Translations under genes and position numbers: made by a program | Notes under the pieces: generated by a model | What the model was told of the DNA's origin: nothing | Database searches by the model: none | Seen by the model: only the letters and a program-made list of their open reading frames with translations | Assembly (NCBI RefSeq): GCF_006704125.1 | Contig: NZ_VIGH01000004.1 | Coordinates: forward strand, 383,529 to 447,528 | Direction: 5' to 3' | From: Rhodococcus spelaei | Lineage (GTDB): Bacteria; Actinomycetota; Actinomycetes; Mycobacteriales; Mycobacteriaceae | Length of the DNA: 64,000 bases | Shown: in pieces, positions 8,539-16,932 of the stretch | Layout: every line of letters starts with the position of its first letter | How positions within the stretch are numbered: the first letter of the stretch is position 1

Positions 8539-10348
8539 TCACCCGGGTGACCGCGTCGATGAGCGCGAGGTGCGTGAACGCCTGCGGGAAGTTCCCCAGG
8601 TGGGTGCCGGTGGCCGCGTCGATCTCCTCCGCGTACAGCCCGAGCGGGCTGGCGAGGGAGAGGAGGCGATCGCACAGCGCGGCGGCGCGCTCGACCTCGC
8701 CGATCATGGTCAGGGCCGTCACCAGCCAGAACGAGCAGATCACGAACGTGCCCTCCACTCCGCTCAGACCGTCGTCGGTCTCGCCGGTGCGGTAGCGCAG
8801 TACCAGGCCGTGGTCGGTGAGTTCGCGCTCGATCGCGAGGACCGTCGCCCGGACCCGATCGTCCTCGGGCGGCAGGAAGCCCATCATCGGGAGCAGCAGC
8901 GTCGCGGCGTCCAGGGTGGCGGATCCGTAGTGCTGCACGAAGACTCCGCGTTCGTCGACCCCGTTCGCGCACACGTCGGCGTGGATCTCGTCGGCGATCT
9001 CGCGCCAGCGGCGCGCGTGCTCGGCGTCCCCGCGGTCCGCCGCCAGCTTCGCGCCGCGGTCGAGGGCGACCCAGCACTGCACCTTCGATGCGGTGAAATG
9101 CTGTGGCTCGCCGCGAATCTCCCAGATCCCGCAGTCGGGTTCGCGCCAGGCCTCGGCGGCACCCTCGACCAGCTGGGTGACCAGGACCCAGGCCGGCGGC
9201 CCGATCTGGCTGGCATGCCTGACGTGGGTGGCGATCGACTCGAGCGCCATGCCCCACATGTCGTGCTGGTGCTGGTTCCACGCGCCGTTGCCCACGCGGA
9301 CCGGTCGGGCACCGTCGTAGCCGGACAGGTGGTCGAGGGTGCGCTCGGTCAGGTCCCGTTCCGCGTCGATCCCGTACATGATCTGCAGCGGCCCGCCCGC
9401 CAGCGCGTCGATCAGGAAGGCGAAGTACTCGAACGCCTCCCAGTCGTGGCCGAGTTCGAAGAGGGCCCGCAGGATGAAGGAGGAATCCCTGATCCACGAG
9501 AAACGGTAGTCCCAATTCCGTTCGCCGCCGGGTGCTTCCGGCAGCGAGGTGGTGGCCGCGGCCATGATCGCACCGGACGGGGCGTAGGTCAGGCCCTTGA
9601 GCGTCAGTGCGCTGCGCTCGAGGTGGGGGCGCCACCGGTGGTCGGGAAGCCTGGCATGTCGGAGCCAGGCGCGGGAGAGCCGTTCGGTGGTGTCGATCTG
9701 CTCCACCGCCTCCTCGACCGTCGCCGGTGCGCTCGGTCCCCAGGACAGTGCGATGAACGCGCTCTCGCCGGCGTCGAGGTCGGTGCGAGCGCCGGCCCGG
9801 GCACCGCCGAGGCCCAGTCGCATGTTGCTGGTGAGCCTCAAGTCGGGTTGGTGCCCGTCGCTGCCGCACCGCGCCGAGCTGTAGTCCTCGCCGGTGTACT
9901 CCCACGACCCGACCGCCCGGCCGTAGTCGAACAGCGGCATGCAGTTGGTGGTGGTCTCCACCCGACCCTCGACGCACACCGCGGTGCGCACCAGGGTGGC
10001 GAGCCCGACGAAGTCGCTGGGCGGGCGGCGGTGCCCGTCCAGTCGCGGTCCCCCGGGCCAGGGCGCCATCACCAGCGCGTCCCGCACCACGAGGCACCCG
10101 GTCGGGGTGCACCAGGTGGTCTCGAGTACCAGCGACCCGGGCAGGTAGCGGCGCTGCGACGGGGTGGTCATGTTCGCCGGTGCCAGTCGGAAGAACCCCG
10201 CGGAGCGGTCCAGCATCGCGCCGAACACGCTCGGCGAGTCGGGTCGTGGCACGCACATCCACTCCACGCTGCCGTTCGGGGCGACCAGGGCGCAGGTGTG
10301 ACAGTCGGACAGGAAGGCGTAGTCGTCGATCGGTGGAAAGTCGGACAT
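8498..10348 (-). CDS. glycoside hydrolase family 15 protein (trehalase/glucoamylase-like)
   Basis: 616 aa. It begins IDDYAFLSDCHTCALVAPNGSVEWMCVPRPDSPSVFGAMLD, the beta-sandwich opening of bacterial GH15 enzymes, and continues into an alpha/alpha barrel with NWDYRFSWIRDSSFILRAL and GNGAWNQHQHDMWG. Actinobacterial proteins of this type include acid trehalases that need phosphate and Mg, so trehalose is a reasonable guess, but glucan substrates are possible. No signal peptide is visible. It is the first gene of a possible unit with its own ATG; the 3' end overlaps the convergent MMPL transporter. Confidence 0.85.
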   Translation of the reverse strand: MSDFPPIDDYAFLSDCHTCALVAPNGSVEWMCVPRPDSPSVFGAMLDRSAGFFRLAPANMTTPSQRRYLPGSLVLETTWCTPTGCLVVRDALVMAPWPGGPRLDGHRRPPSDFVGLATLVRTAVCVEGRVETTTNCMPLFDYGRAVGSWEYTGEDYSSARCGSDGHQPDLRLTSNMRLGLGGARAGARTDLDAGESAFIALSWGPSAPATVEEAVEQIDTTERLSRAWLRHARLPDHRWRPHLERSALTLKGLTYAPSGAIMAAATTSLPEAPGGERNWDYRFSWIRDSSFILRALFELGHDWEAFEYFAFLIDALAGGPLQIMYGIDAERDLTERTLDHLSGYDGARPVRVGNGAWNQHQHDMWGMALESIATHVRHASQIGPPAWVLVTQLVEGAAEAWREPDCGIWEIRGEPQHFTASKVQCWVALDRGAKLAADRGDAEHARRWREIADEIHADVCANGVDERGVFVQHYGSATLDAATLLLPMMGFLPPEDDRVRATVLAIERELTDHGLVLRYRTGETDDGLSGVEGTFVICSFWLVTALTMIGEVERAAALCDRLLSLASPLGLYAEEIDAATGTHLGNFPQAFTHLALIDAVTRVIKAEGDRGPAPRR

Positions 10349-10478
10349 GGTTGGCCGTCCTTCGCAGTCACCGGGTGAGGTTCGCGCGCTGTCGCAGAAA
10401 CCGCTGCTGTGCAGGGAGTTTACCGGTATCGGCGCGGGTTGTGTCCGGGTTCGGGTGGCGCCGGGCTCCGGCGGCCCC

Positions 10479-11129
10479 TCACTCGACCTCGTACTCCTCC
10501 GTCGGCCTCGCGAGCTCCTGCCGGTACTGGCGCACCCCCAGTACGGTCCCGACGACCAGTGCCGCGATCATGACACCGAGCACCGCGGGCAGCAGCCACG
10601 GCACCCGCTCGAGGAAGCCGCCCGCATAGAACCCCAGCAGCAGCAGCACCGGCGCCCAGGCCACCGCGCCGAGAGTGCTCGCGATCGTGTAGCTGCGATG
10701 GTTCATCCGGGCGGCACCCGCGACCAGCGGGCACAGCGTGCGAATCCACGGAATCCACCGCGCCACGAGCACCGACCAGAACCCGTGCCGGTCGAGCAGG
10801 GCGTTGACCTTGTGCAGGTTCGCGGTGTTCAGGTACTTGCCTCCCCGTCGAGCGGCGAGGCTGTGACCGGTCCGGTGGCCGATCGCGTAGCCGACCTGGT
10901 TACCCGCGATCGCCGCGACCGCCGCGCCGACGGCCAGCAGCCACACGTGGGCGGTCCCGGTGTACTGGCCGGCGAGCACGATGCCCGCGGTGACGAGCAG
11001 GGAGTCGCCGGGCAGGAACAGTCCGATGATGAATGCGCACTCGAGGAAGACGAACGTCAGGACGACAAGCCACACGACCACCGGACCGACCGTTTCGAGC
11101 GGGCCGAAACTGCCGGCGGCGAGCATCAT
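10479..11129 (-). CDS. DedA family membrane protein (second of tandem pair)
   Basis: 216 aa integral membrane protein of the DedA/VTT family. Visible motifs are FIIGLFLPGDSLLVTAG, GNQVGYAIGHRTGH and the GRF-type segment VARWIPWIRTLCPLVAGAARM. Family members act as lipid carriers or scramblases, for example UptA for undecaprenyl phosphate, or affect envelope integrity; which applies here is unknown. It starts 4 bp after the stop codon of the upstream DedA gene, so the two are almost certainly co-transcribed. Confidence 0.85.
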   Translation of the reverse strand: MMLAAGSFGPLETVGPVVVWLVVLTFVFLECAFIIGLFLPGDSLLVTAGIVLAGQYTGTAHVWLLAVGAAVAAIAGNQVGYAIGHRTGHSLAARRGGKYLNTANLHKVNALLDRHGFWSVLVARWIPWIRTLCPLVAGAARMNHRSYTIASTLGAVAWAPVLLLLGFYAGGFLERVPWLLPAVLGVMIAALVVGTVLGVRQYRQELARPTEEYEVE

Positions 11130-11133
11130 GAAA

Positions 11134-11913
11134 CTACGGCGTGGGCTCGTCTTGCGGGGCGGCGACGACCGACGCGGCCTTGGCCTGGCGCCCGGCCAGT
11201 GTCTTCTTCGCGATCGCGATGATGCCGGGCAGCACCGAGATCAGCACGATCAGCAGGAAGATGGCCTCGACGTTGTCGCGGATGAAGGAGACGTTGCCGA
11301 GGAAGTAGCCCAGCACGGTGACGCCGCCACCCCAGAGGATGCCGCCGACGACGTCGTAGGAGAGGAACGTGCGGTAGTTCATCTTCGACACACCCGCGAT
11401 GACCGGGGTGAACGTGCGCACGATCGGGACGAAACGGGCCAGGATGATCGTCTTGGGGCCGTGCTTCTCGAAGAAGGCGTGCGACTCGGTGACGTACTCC
11501 TTCTTGAAGAAGCGCGAGTCCTCCTTCTTGAACAGTGCCGGTCCGATCCGGCGGCCGATCCAGTAGGCGCACTGGTCGCCGAGGATGGCGGTGACCGAGA
11601 CGGCGACGAGCAGCACCCAGATGTTGACCGGCGGGTTCGGCTGCGCGGCGAGCAGACCACCGGTGAACAGCAGTGAGTCGCCAGGGAGGATCGGGAACAG
11701 CAGGCCCGTCTCGATGAAGACGATGGCCAGGATCGCCGGCAGCACCGCACTCTTGAGCCAGGACTCGGTGAGCAGATACATCGGGTCCATCCACTGCGGC
11801 ATCAGCGCAAGGTTGGTCACGGACGCCTGTCCATTGGTCGCGAGCTCCGAGGCCGCCTGCACAATCACGCGGACCAGACTACCGGCGGCCGCTGAGAGTC
11901 CGCTGAGTCGCAT
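11134..11913 (-). CDS. DedA family membrane protein (first of tandem pair)
   Basis: 259 aa from the ATG at 11913, which has GAGG nine bases upstream; a longer reading frame exists but adds no recognisable sequence, and a shorter start at MPQWMDPMY is possible. DedA hallmarks: FIETGLLFPILPGDSLLFTGG, GDQCAYWIGRRIG, and FVPIVRTFTPVIAGVSKMNYRTF. The charged stretch FKKEDSRFFKKEY sits in a cytoplasmic loop. It lies divergent from fba, matching the position of Rv0364 near fba in M. tuberculosis. Likely function is lipid translocation or membrane homeostasis. Confidence 0.85.
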   Translation of the reverse strand: MRLSGLSAAAGSLVRVIVQAASELATNGQASVTNLALMPQWMDPMYLLTESWLKSAVLPAILAIVFIETGLLFPILPGDSLLFTGGLLAAQPNPPVNIWVLLVAVSVTAILGDQCAYWIGRRIGPALFKKEDSRFFKKEYVTESHAFFEKHGPKTIILARFVPIVRTFTPVIAGVSKMNYRTFLSYDVVGGILWGGGVTVLGYFLGNVSFIRDNVEAIFLLIVLISVLPGIIAIAKKTLAGRQAKAASVVAAPQDEPTP

Positions 11914-12039
11914 ACGTCCGATCCTCGGAGGCAGGGGAGACGCAGCGCGCGCGGGTTGCCATACTGCAAGGAGCACCCGCGCGCGGGCCGACCCGATCGG
12001 TAAGCGCCCACACCACTCGTCTTATGGAGGACAGCCGCC

Positions 12040-13077
12040 GTGCCTATCGCAACTCCCGAGGTCTACGCCGAGATGCTCGGCCGGGCCAAGGAGCACTCCT
12101 TCGCCTTCCCCGCCATCAACTGCACCTCCTCGGAGACCGTCAACGCGGCCATCAAGGGCTTCGCTGACGCAGGCAGCGACGGCATCATCCAGTTCTCGAC
12201 CGGCGGCGCGGAGTTCGGCTCCGGCCTCGGCGTCAAGGACATGGTCACCGGTGCGGTCGCCCTCGCCGAGTTCGCGCACGTCATCGCCGCGAAGTACGAC
12301 GTGACCATCGCACTGCACACCGATCACTGCCCCAAGGACAAGCTGGACGGCTTCGTCCGCCCGCTGCTGGCCATCTCGCAGGAGCGCGTCAATGCCGGCC
12401 GGAATCCGCTGTTCCAGTCGCACATGTGGGACGGCTCCGCCATCCCGATCGACGAGAACCTGGAGATCGCCAAGGAGCTGCTCAAGCTCTCGGCGGCCGC
12501 GAACATCATCCTCGAGGTGGAGATCGGCGTCGTCGGTGGCGAGGAGGACGGCGTCGAGGCCGAGATCAACGACAAGCTGTACACCTCGTCCGAGGACTTC
12601 GAGAAGACTGTCGACGCGCTCGGCGTCGGCGAGAACGGCAGGTACCTGCTGGCAGCGACCTTCGGCAACGTGCACGGCGTGTACAAGCCGGGCAACGTCA
12701 AGCTCAAGCCCGCCGTGCTCGAGGAGGGCCAGAAGGTCGCCGCCGCGAAGCTCGGCCTGGCCGCCGGCTCGCAGCCGTTCGACTTCGTCTTCCACGGCGG
12801 CTCGGGCTCGCTCAAGTCCGAGATCGAGGATTCGCTCAACTTCGGCGTCGTCAAGATGAACGTCGACACCGACACCCAGTACGCATTCACCCGCCCGATC
12901 GCCGGACACCTGTTCTCCAACTACGACGGCGTCCTCAAGATCGACGGCGAGGTCGGCAACAAGAAGGTGTACGACCCGCGCAGCTACCTCAAGAAGGCCG
13001 AGGCCGGCATGACCGCCCGCGTCATCGAGGCCTGCAACGACCTCAAGTCCGCCGGACGTTCGGTCTCCGGCAGCTAG
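12040..13077 (+). CDS. fba: class II fructose-bisphosphate aldolase
   Basis: 345 aa, the size of class IIA aldolases. It interconverts fructose-1,6-bisphosphate with DHAP and glyceraldehyde-3-phosphate and depends on zinc. ALHTDHCPKDKLDGFV holds the catalytic Asp and a zinc-binding His; EVEIGVVGGEEDG, FGNVHGVYKPG with another His ligand, and FHGGSGS complete the metal and phosphate sites. The GTG start follows GGAGG nine bases upstream. A strong inverted repeat follows the stop codon, so it is probably monocistronic. Rv0363c is the essential counterpart in M. tuberculosis. Confidence 0.97.
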   Translation: MPIATPEVYAEMLGRAKEHSFAFPAINCTSSETVNAAIKGFADAGSDGIIQFSTGGAEFGSGLGVKDMVTGAVALAEFAHVIAAKYDVTIALHTDHCPKDKLDGFVRPLLAISQERVNAGRNPLFQSHMWDGSAIPIDENLEIAKELLKLSAAANIILEVEIGVVGGEEDGVEAEINDKLYTSSEDFEKTVDALGVGENGRYLLAATFGNVHGVYKPGNVKLKPAVLEEGQKVAAAKLGLAAGSQPFDFVFHGGSGSLKSEIEDSLNFGVVKMNVDTDTQYAFTRPIAGHLFSNYDGVLKIDGEVGNKKVYDPRSYLKKAEAGMTARVIEACNDLKSAGRSVSGS

Positions 13078-13087
13078 CTTCTCCCGC

Positions 13088-13144
13088 CGAAAGTGCAGTT
13101 GCCGTCGCGGTCACTCGACCGATGCGACGGCAACTGCACTTTCG
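13088..13144. terminator. perfect 21-bp inverted repeat after fba
   Basis: Arms 13088-13108 and 13124-13144 are exact reverse complements over 21 bp, with a 15-nt loop. The repeat starts 10 nt after the fba stop codon, ahead of a convergent gene; most likely a two-way terminator. Confidence 0.75.
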
Positions 13145-13208
13145 TGTTTGTACCGCCGGTCGCGCTGTCCCTCTGGACGTCTTGCGGCCGGGGTCCTGAC
13201 ACCCGAGG

Positions 13209-13811
13209 TCAGCTGCAGACCTTCCAGCTGCCGTCCTGGCGCTGCAGTGTGAACGAGCGGGCCGAGCTGTCGGCGGGGGCGGCGGCGGTGTGCACGGTCA
13301 CTTGCGCGATCGCGTTGACGTCGTCGGTGATCGAGACCGCGTCGACCTTCTCGACCACCGGAATCGACTGCTGCGCGAGCGCCGAGCGGTACACGTCGGT
13401 GAACTGGGCGTCCGGGATCTGTCGGTAGTAGTCGCCGAGCTGGCCGCAGGAGGTGGCACGCAACGTCGGCAGGTCTCCTGCCGCGATGGCGCCGACGAAG
13501 GTGGTGATCGTGGACTCGACCTGCGCCTGCGGGCTGGTCGACCCGTCGCCGCGGCCGGTCACGAAGTACGCCACCCCGGCCGCGACGAGCGCCACGACGA
13601 CGACGGCCGCCGCGGCCAGGGGCCAGCGACTGCGCCGGGCGGTCTCCGGGGCCGGGATCTTGGCGGGGGCCGCCGCGGGGGCGGACGCCGCGGCGGGAGG
13701 GGGTAGTCCGGGACCCACCCTGGCCGGCGTCGCGCGGGCGACGTGCGGCACGACGGCGGTGACGGCGTCGTCCGGCGCGGCGGAGGTGGTGGGGTCCTTG
13801 GCGTCCGGCAC
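13209..13811 (-). CDS. single-pass membrane protein, Rv0361-like
   Basis: 200 aa. A Pro/Ala-rich cytoplasmic N-terminus of about 60 residues is followed by one transmembrane helix (WPLAAAAVVVVALVAAGVAYF) and an outer domain: TITTFVGAIAAGDLPTLRATSCGQLGDYY and SFTLQRQDGSWKVCS at the very end. The fold resembles small NTF2-like/DUF4878 domains, with two cysteines that may bond. The GTG start has GAGGGGG five bases upstream. Position next to fba and DUF3151 matches Rv0361. Function unknown. Confidence 0.7.
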   Translation of the reverse strand: MPDAKDPTTSAAPDDAVTAVVPHVARATPARVGPGLPPPAAASAPAAAPAKIPAPETARRSRWPLAAAAVVVVALVAAGVAYFVTGRGDGSTSPQAQVESTITTFVGAIAAGDLPTLRATSCGQLGDYYRQIPDAQFTDVYRSALAQQSIPVVEKVDAVSITDDVNAIAQVTVHTAAAPADSSARSFTLQRQDGSWKVCS

Positions 13812-13910
13812 GTGCGCCCCCTCGTTGCTCGACCGGTGTCACGGCGACACCGGAGGTCGTGGCTGTGGGCAGCCTATCGAGCCGGGGGCCTTCGGGGCAC
13901 AATGGTGGCC

Positions 13911-14327
13911 ATGACTTCTTTCGGCGATCTGCTCGGCCCTCAGCCCACTCTGCTCCCCGGAGACGAGGACGCCGAGTCCGATCTCCTCAACCATGTCGAC
14001 CCCAAGCAGGTCGCGGCCGACCACCCGACCGCCTCCATCGCCTGGGCGTACCTGGCCGAGGCGGCGCTCGCCGAGGGCGAGACGATCACCGCGTACGCCT
14101 ACGCCCGCACCGGCTACCACCGTGGCCTGGACCAGTTGCGCCGCAACGGCTGGAAGGGCTTCGGTCCGGTCCCCTACAGCCACGAGCAGAACCGCGGATT
14201 CCTGCGCTGCGTCGCCGCACTGTCGCAGGCGGCCAAGGGGATCGGCGAGTCCGACGAGCATGCCCGCTGCCTGGACCTGCTGGAGGACTGCGATCCCCGA
14301 GCCGCCGAAGCACTTGGCGTCGAATAG
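13911..14327 (+). CDS. DUF3151 family protein
   Basis: 138 aa, small soluble protein starting MTSFGDLLGPQPTLLPGD, with a TPR-like middle: HPTASIAWAYLAEAALAEGETITAYAYARTGYHRGLDQLRRNGWKG is the conserved core, described here in position about 45-90. Corresponds to Rv0360c. No function is known. An in-frame ATG at 13902 would add three residues; neither has a strong ribosome site. The downstream FUSC gene overlaps its 3' end, implying translational coupling. Confidence 0.8.
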   Translation: MTSFGDLLGPQPTLLPGDEDAESDLLNHVDPKQVAADHPTASIAWAYLAEAALAEGETITAYAYARTGYHRGLDQLRRNGWKGFGPVPYSHEQNRGFLRCVAALSQAAKGIGESDEHARCLDLLEDCDPRAAEALGVE

Positions 14328-15459
14328 ATTCCGCAAGTTCAACCTCGACCGTGGCCGGGAACGCCTCCGGGCCTCGGTCACTCGGCTACGTGCGTCCGCG
14401 TTCCCGGTCCTGCAGTGCGCGCTGGCGGCCGGGTTGGCGTGGTGGATCGCCAACGACCTGATCCACCACCCGAATCCGTTCTTCGCGCCGATCGCGGCGG
14501 TGGTGTCGCTGGGGCTCTCGCTCGGCGCGCGGGTGCGTCGGTCGTTCGAGCTGATCGCCGGCGTCACCGTCGGCATCGGCGTCGGGGACCTGCTGATCTC
14601 CTTCATCGGCACCGGTGCCTGGCAGATCGTGCTCGTGGTGGCGCTCGCGATGTCCACCGCGATCTTCCTCGACGGTGGTCCGATCATCGCGATGCAGGCG
14701 GGCACCTCCGGGGTGCTGGTATCAACGCTGATCCCGCCGAGCGCGGGCGGCGGGCCGGACCGGATGATCGACGCGTTGATCGGCGGGCTCGTCTGCCTGC
14801 TGGTCATCGCGTTCGTCCCGACCCACCCGGTGCTGCGGGCGCGGCAGAGCGCCGCGGGCATTCTCGGCACCGCGGCCGAGGTGCTCCAGTTGGTGGCCGA
14901 CGGTCTGGTCGCCAACGACCCGGAGCCCATCGTGACGGCGCTGCACAAGGCCCGCGACACACAGGCCGCGATCGACGGGCTCCGGTCGAGCCTGACCGGC
15001 GGCCGGGAGATCAGCCGACTCTCGCCGCTGTACTGGAACTCGCGCGACCGGCTCGAGCGACTCAGTCGCGCGGCGGACCCGATCGACAACGCGCTGCGCA
15101 ACATTCGGGTGCTGGCACGGCGGTCGCTGTCGCTGGTGCGCGACGACGAGATCCTGGACCCGCGCCTGGTGGACGAGGTGGAGAAACTCGCACACGCGGT
15201 GGAGGTGCTGCGCCGGATGGTCCTCGCCGATCCCGGTCAGCAGCCGGACCGGGCCGAAGCAGCTCGCGTGTTGCGGTCGGTGGCGGCCGGCGCCAAGGCT
15301 GAGCTCGTGCAGAACGCGGGCATCTCGGCGACCGTGGTGTTCGCCCAGATCCGGTCACTGATCGTGGACCTGCTGCAGGTCGCGGGGCTGTCGCGGATCT
15401 CGGCGATCGCGACGCTCCCGCCGACCGTGCCGAAGCCCGCCTACCCGCCGGACCTGTAG
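14314..15459 (+). CDS. FUSC/aromatic-acid-exporter family membrane protein
   Basis: 381 aa from a TTG at 14314 (ASNRFRKFNLDRGRERL); an in-frame ATG at 14260 would overlap DUF3151 by 68 bp, and no ATG or GTG occurs between. The N-terminal half has five or six helices starting FPVLQCALAAGLAWWIAN, with PNPFFAPIAAVVSLGLSLG, the conserved FUSC stretch. The C-terminal half is cytoplasmic and helical (residues about 190-380). Members are proposed efflux proteins for aromatic acids or membrane-stress proteins; substrate unknown. It probably forms an operon with DUF3151. Confidence 0.75.
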   Translation: MASNRFRKFNLDRGRERLRASVTRLRASAFPVLQCALAAGLAWWIANDLIHHPNPFFAPIAAVVSLGLSLGARVRRSFELIAGVTVGIGVGDLLISFIGTGAWQIVLVVALAMSTAIFLDGGPIIAMQAGTSGVLVSTLIPPSAGGGPDRMIDALIGGLVCLLVIAFVPTHPVLRARQSAAGILGTAAEVLQLVADGLVANDPEPIVTALHKARDTQAAIDGLRSSLTGGREISRLSPLYWNSRDRLERLSRAADPIDNALRNIRVLARRSLSLVRDDEILDPRLVDEVEKLAHAVEVLRRMVLADPGQQPDRAEAARVLRSVAAGAKAELVQNAGISATVVFAQIRSLIVDLLQVAGLSRISAIATLPPTVPKPAYPPDL

Positions 15460-15470
15460 GCGCTGCGCGC

Positions 15471-15514
15471 CCGTGAGTCCTTCTGGCCCCCATGCGGGCC
15501 GGAAGGACTCACGG
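15471..15514. repeat. 44-bp dispersed palindrome, copy 1
   Basis: Arms 15471-15489 and 15496-15514 pair over 19 bp with one G-U pair; loop 15490-15495. The arm begins CCGTGAGTCCTTCTGG. A copy differing at only three of 44 positions lies at 36600-36643. This copy lies 11 nt after the FUSC stop codon and just before a convergent pseudogene, so it can serve as a terminator. Confidence 0.85.
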
Positions 15515-15519
15515 CTGGG

Positions 15520-15789
15520 TCAGTCGAGGGCGGCGAAGGCGGCCGCGACGACCTGCGCGCCGCGCCAGCCGTCGGTCTACGAGACGGTCGCGTCGACGGG
15601 CGGGTTGCCGAACGTCTTGACGAGGATCGAGTCCGGGTCCAGGGACGCGAAGTCGATCGGAAGTGGCGGTGGAGGAACGACGTTCGCGACCCGTCCGTAG
15701 TCGGCGCGGTCGACGTACCGGAAGTCGGCGCCGAGCGGGCCGGTGATCTCCCCGGCGACGAACTGCTGGAGGCTGCGGCTCCCGTCGGT
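15520..15789 (-). pseudogene. remnant of a class C beta-lactamase-like serine hydrolase
   Basis: A minus-strand reading runs SLQQFVAGEITGPLGADF, then VVPPPPLPIDFASLDPDSI and VKTFGNPPVDATVS, hits an in-frame TAG at 15577-15579, and continues TDGWRGAQVVAAAFAALD to a TGA at 15520. These segments match the middle of actinobacterial EstB/beta-lactamase-family hydrolases (typically about 400 aa). The N-terminal half with the SxxK nucleophile, and the C-terminal third, are missing. The 82-aa frame upstream of the TAG is therefore a fragment, not a gene. Likely decayed by deletion plus a nonsense change. Confidence 0.7.
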
Positions 15790-15890
15790 CGGGCGACGCT
15801 GCCGCTTGGCTGAAGTTGAGCTCAAGTGTAGGTCTGGGTTCGCGTGGGTGTGGGGTGTTCGTGAGTCCGAGTGCGGCGGCTGAGGGTTTC

Positions 15891-15915
15891 AATACATGCG
15901 AATATATGCATATGA
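15891..15915. promoter_or_regulatory. AT-rich imperfect palindrome, candidate metal-sensor operator
   Basis: An AT-rich island 46-70 bp upstream of the CDF exporter contains an imperfect inverted repeat, CATGCG-AATATATG-CATATG, matching at 14 of 20 positions. Size, base composition and position recall ArsR/SmtB-type operators, which often control CDF exporters. No regulator gene is adjacent. Inference only. Confidence 0.45.
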
Positions 15916-15960
15916 TGGCCGCGAGGTCGGCGCGGTGCCGAACCGGTAAGGGGAGCGGAC

Positions 15961-16878
15961 ATGGGAGTCGGCCACGGCCACGGCACGACCGGAACGGGCA
16001 CAGTGGGGCCGTCGTCGGCGCGGATCCGGCGCATGCTGATCGCGCTCGGGATCCTGCTCGCGTTCCTCGCGCTCGAGGTGGCCGTCGGCCTCGCGATCAA
16101 CTCCCTCTCGCTGCTCGCCGACGCCGGTCACATGCTCACCGACGTGGTCGGCATGTCGATGGGGCTGGTCGCGCTGCTGCTGGCCAGGCAGGGTTCGAAG
16201 GCCGCGGCGCGGACGTTCGGCTGGCACCGCGCCGAGGTGCTCACCGCGATGGCCAACGCGGTGCTGCTGCTGGCCGTGGCCGCCTGGGTGATGTACGAGG
16301 CGATCGGTCGCATCGGCGACGCACCCGAGATCCCCGGCCTGCCGCTGATGTTGACCGCAGCCGCCGGTCTCGCAGCGAACCTGGTGGTCATGCTGCTGCT
16401 GCGCGCGGACGCCAAGGACTCCATCGCCGTGCGCGGCGCCTACCTGGAGGTCCTCGCCGACGCCGTCGGCAGCGTCGGTGTGCTCATCGCGGGCGCGGTC
16501 GTGTTGCTCTTCAACTGGACCTACGCGGACATCGTTGTCGGCGTGGCGATCTCGCTGTGGGTGGTGCCGCGCGCCCTCAAACTGGCGGGGGCGGCGCTGC
16601 GCATCCTCACCCAGGCCTCGCCCGCGAACGTCGACGTCGACGTCGTCCGGGCGGACCTGCTCGCGCTGCCCGGGGTGTCCGACGTGCACGACCTGCACGT
16701 GTGGACGCTGACCACCGGTATGGACGTCGCCACCGTGCACCTGACCACCGAGGTGGACGGTCAGGCGGTGCTCGGCGCGGCCAAGGCCGTGCTCGACGGG
16801 CACGGCCTCAGCCACGCGACCGTGCAGGTCGAGTCCGGTGCGGAGGGCTCACACTGTCAGGAGAACCTCACCTGGTAG
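15961..16878 (+). CDS. cation diffusion facilitator (Zn/Co/Cd-type metal exporter)
   Basis: 305 aa, six-helix CDF protein with a His-containing N-terminus (GVGHGHG) and a cytoplasmic C-terminal domain (LPGVSDVHDLHVWTLTTGMDVATVHL). The helix 2 metal site is LLADAGHMLTDVVG (HxxxD). In helix 5 the site reads LEVLADAVGSVG, so Glu stands where E. coli ZitB has His; this ExxxD form occurs in some actinobacterial CDFs and may shift metal choice. ATG start after AAGGGGAGCGGAC. Exports divalent metal by proton antiport. The upstream AT-rich palindrome suggests metal-responsive control. Confidence 0.9.
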   Translation: MGVGHGHGTTGTGTVGPSSARIRRMLIALGILLAFLALEVAVGLAINSLSLLADAGHMLTDVVGMSMGLVALLLARQGSKAAARTFGWHRAEVLTAMANAVLLLAVAAWVMYEAIGRIGDAPEIPGLPLMLTAAAGLAANLVVMLLLRADAKDSIAVRGAYLEVLADAVGSVGVLIAGAVVLLFNWTYADIVVGVAISLWVVPRALKLAGAALRILTQASPANVDVDVVRADLLALPGVSDVHDLHVWTLTTGMDVATVHLTTEVDGQAVLGAAKAVLDGHGLSHATVQVESGAEGSHCQENLTW

Positions 16879-16932
16879 AGCCCCGCGGGTCAGTCGTCCT
16901 GCGGTGATCCGCCGGGGGCAGCGCCGGCAGGC

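Noticed and set aside
15577-15825. 82-aa frame as a genuine small gene
   Set aside because: It is a piece of a larger hydrolase family sequence that continues in frame past its TAG stop, so it is treated as a pseudogene.
16879-16932. Terminator between the CDF and VOC genes
   Set aside because: A GC-rich stem can be drawn, but it needs bulges and is no better than chance at this base composition.
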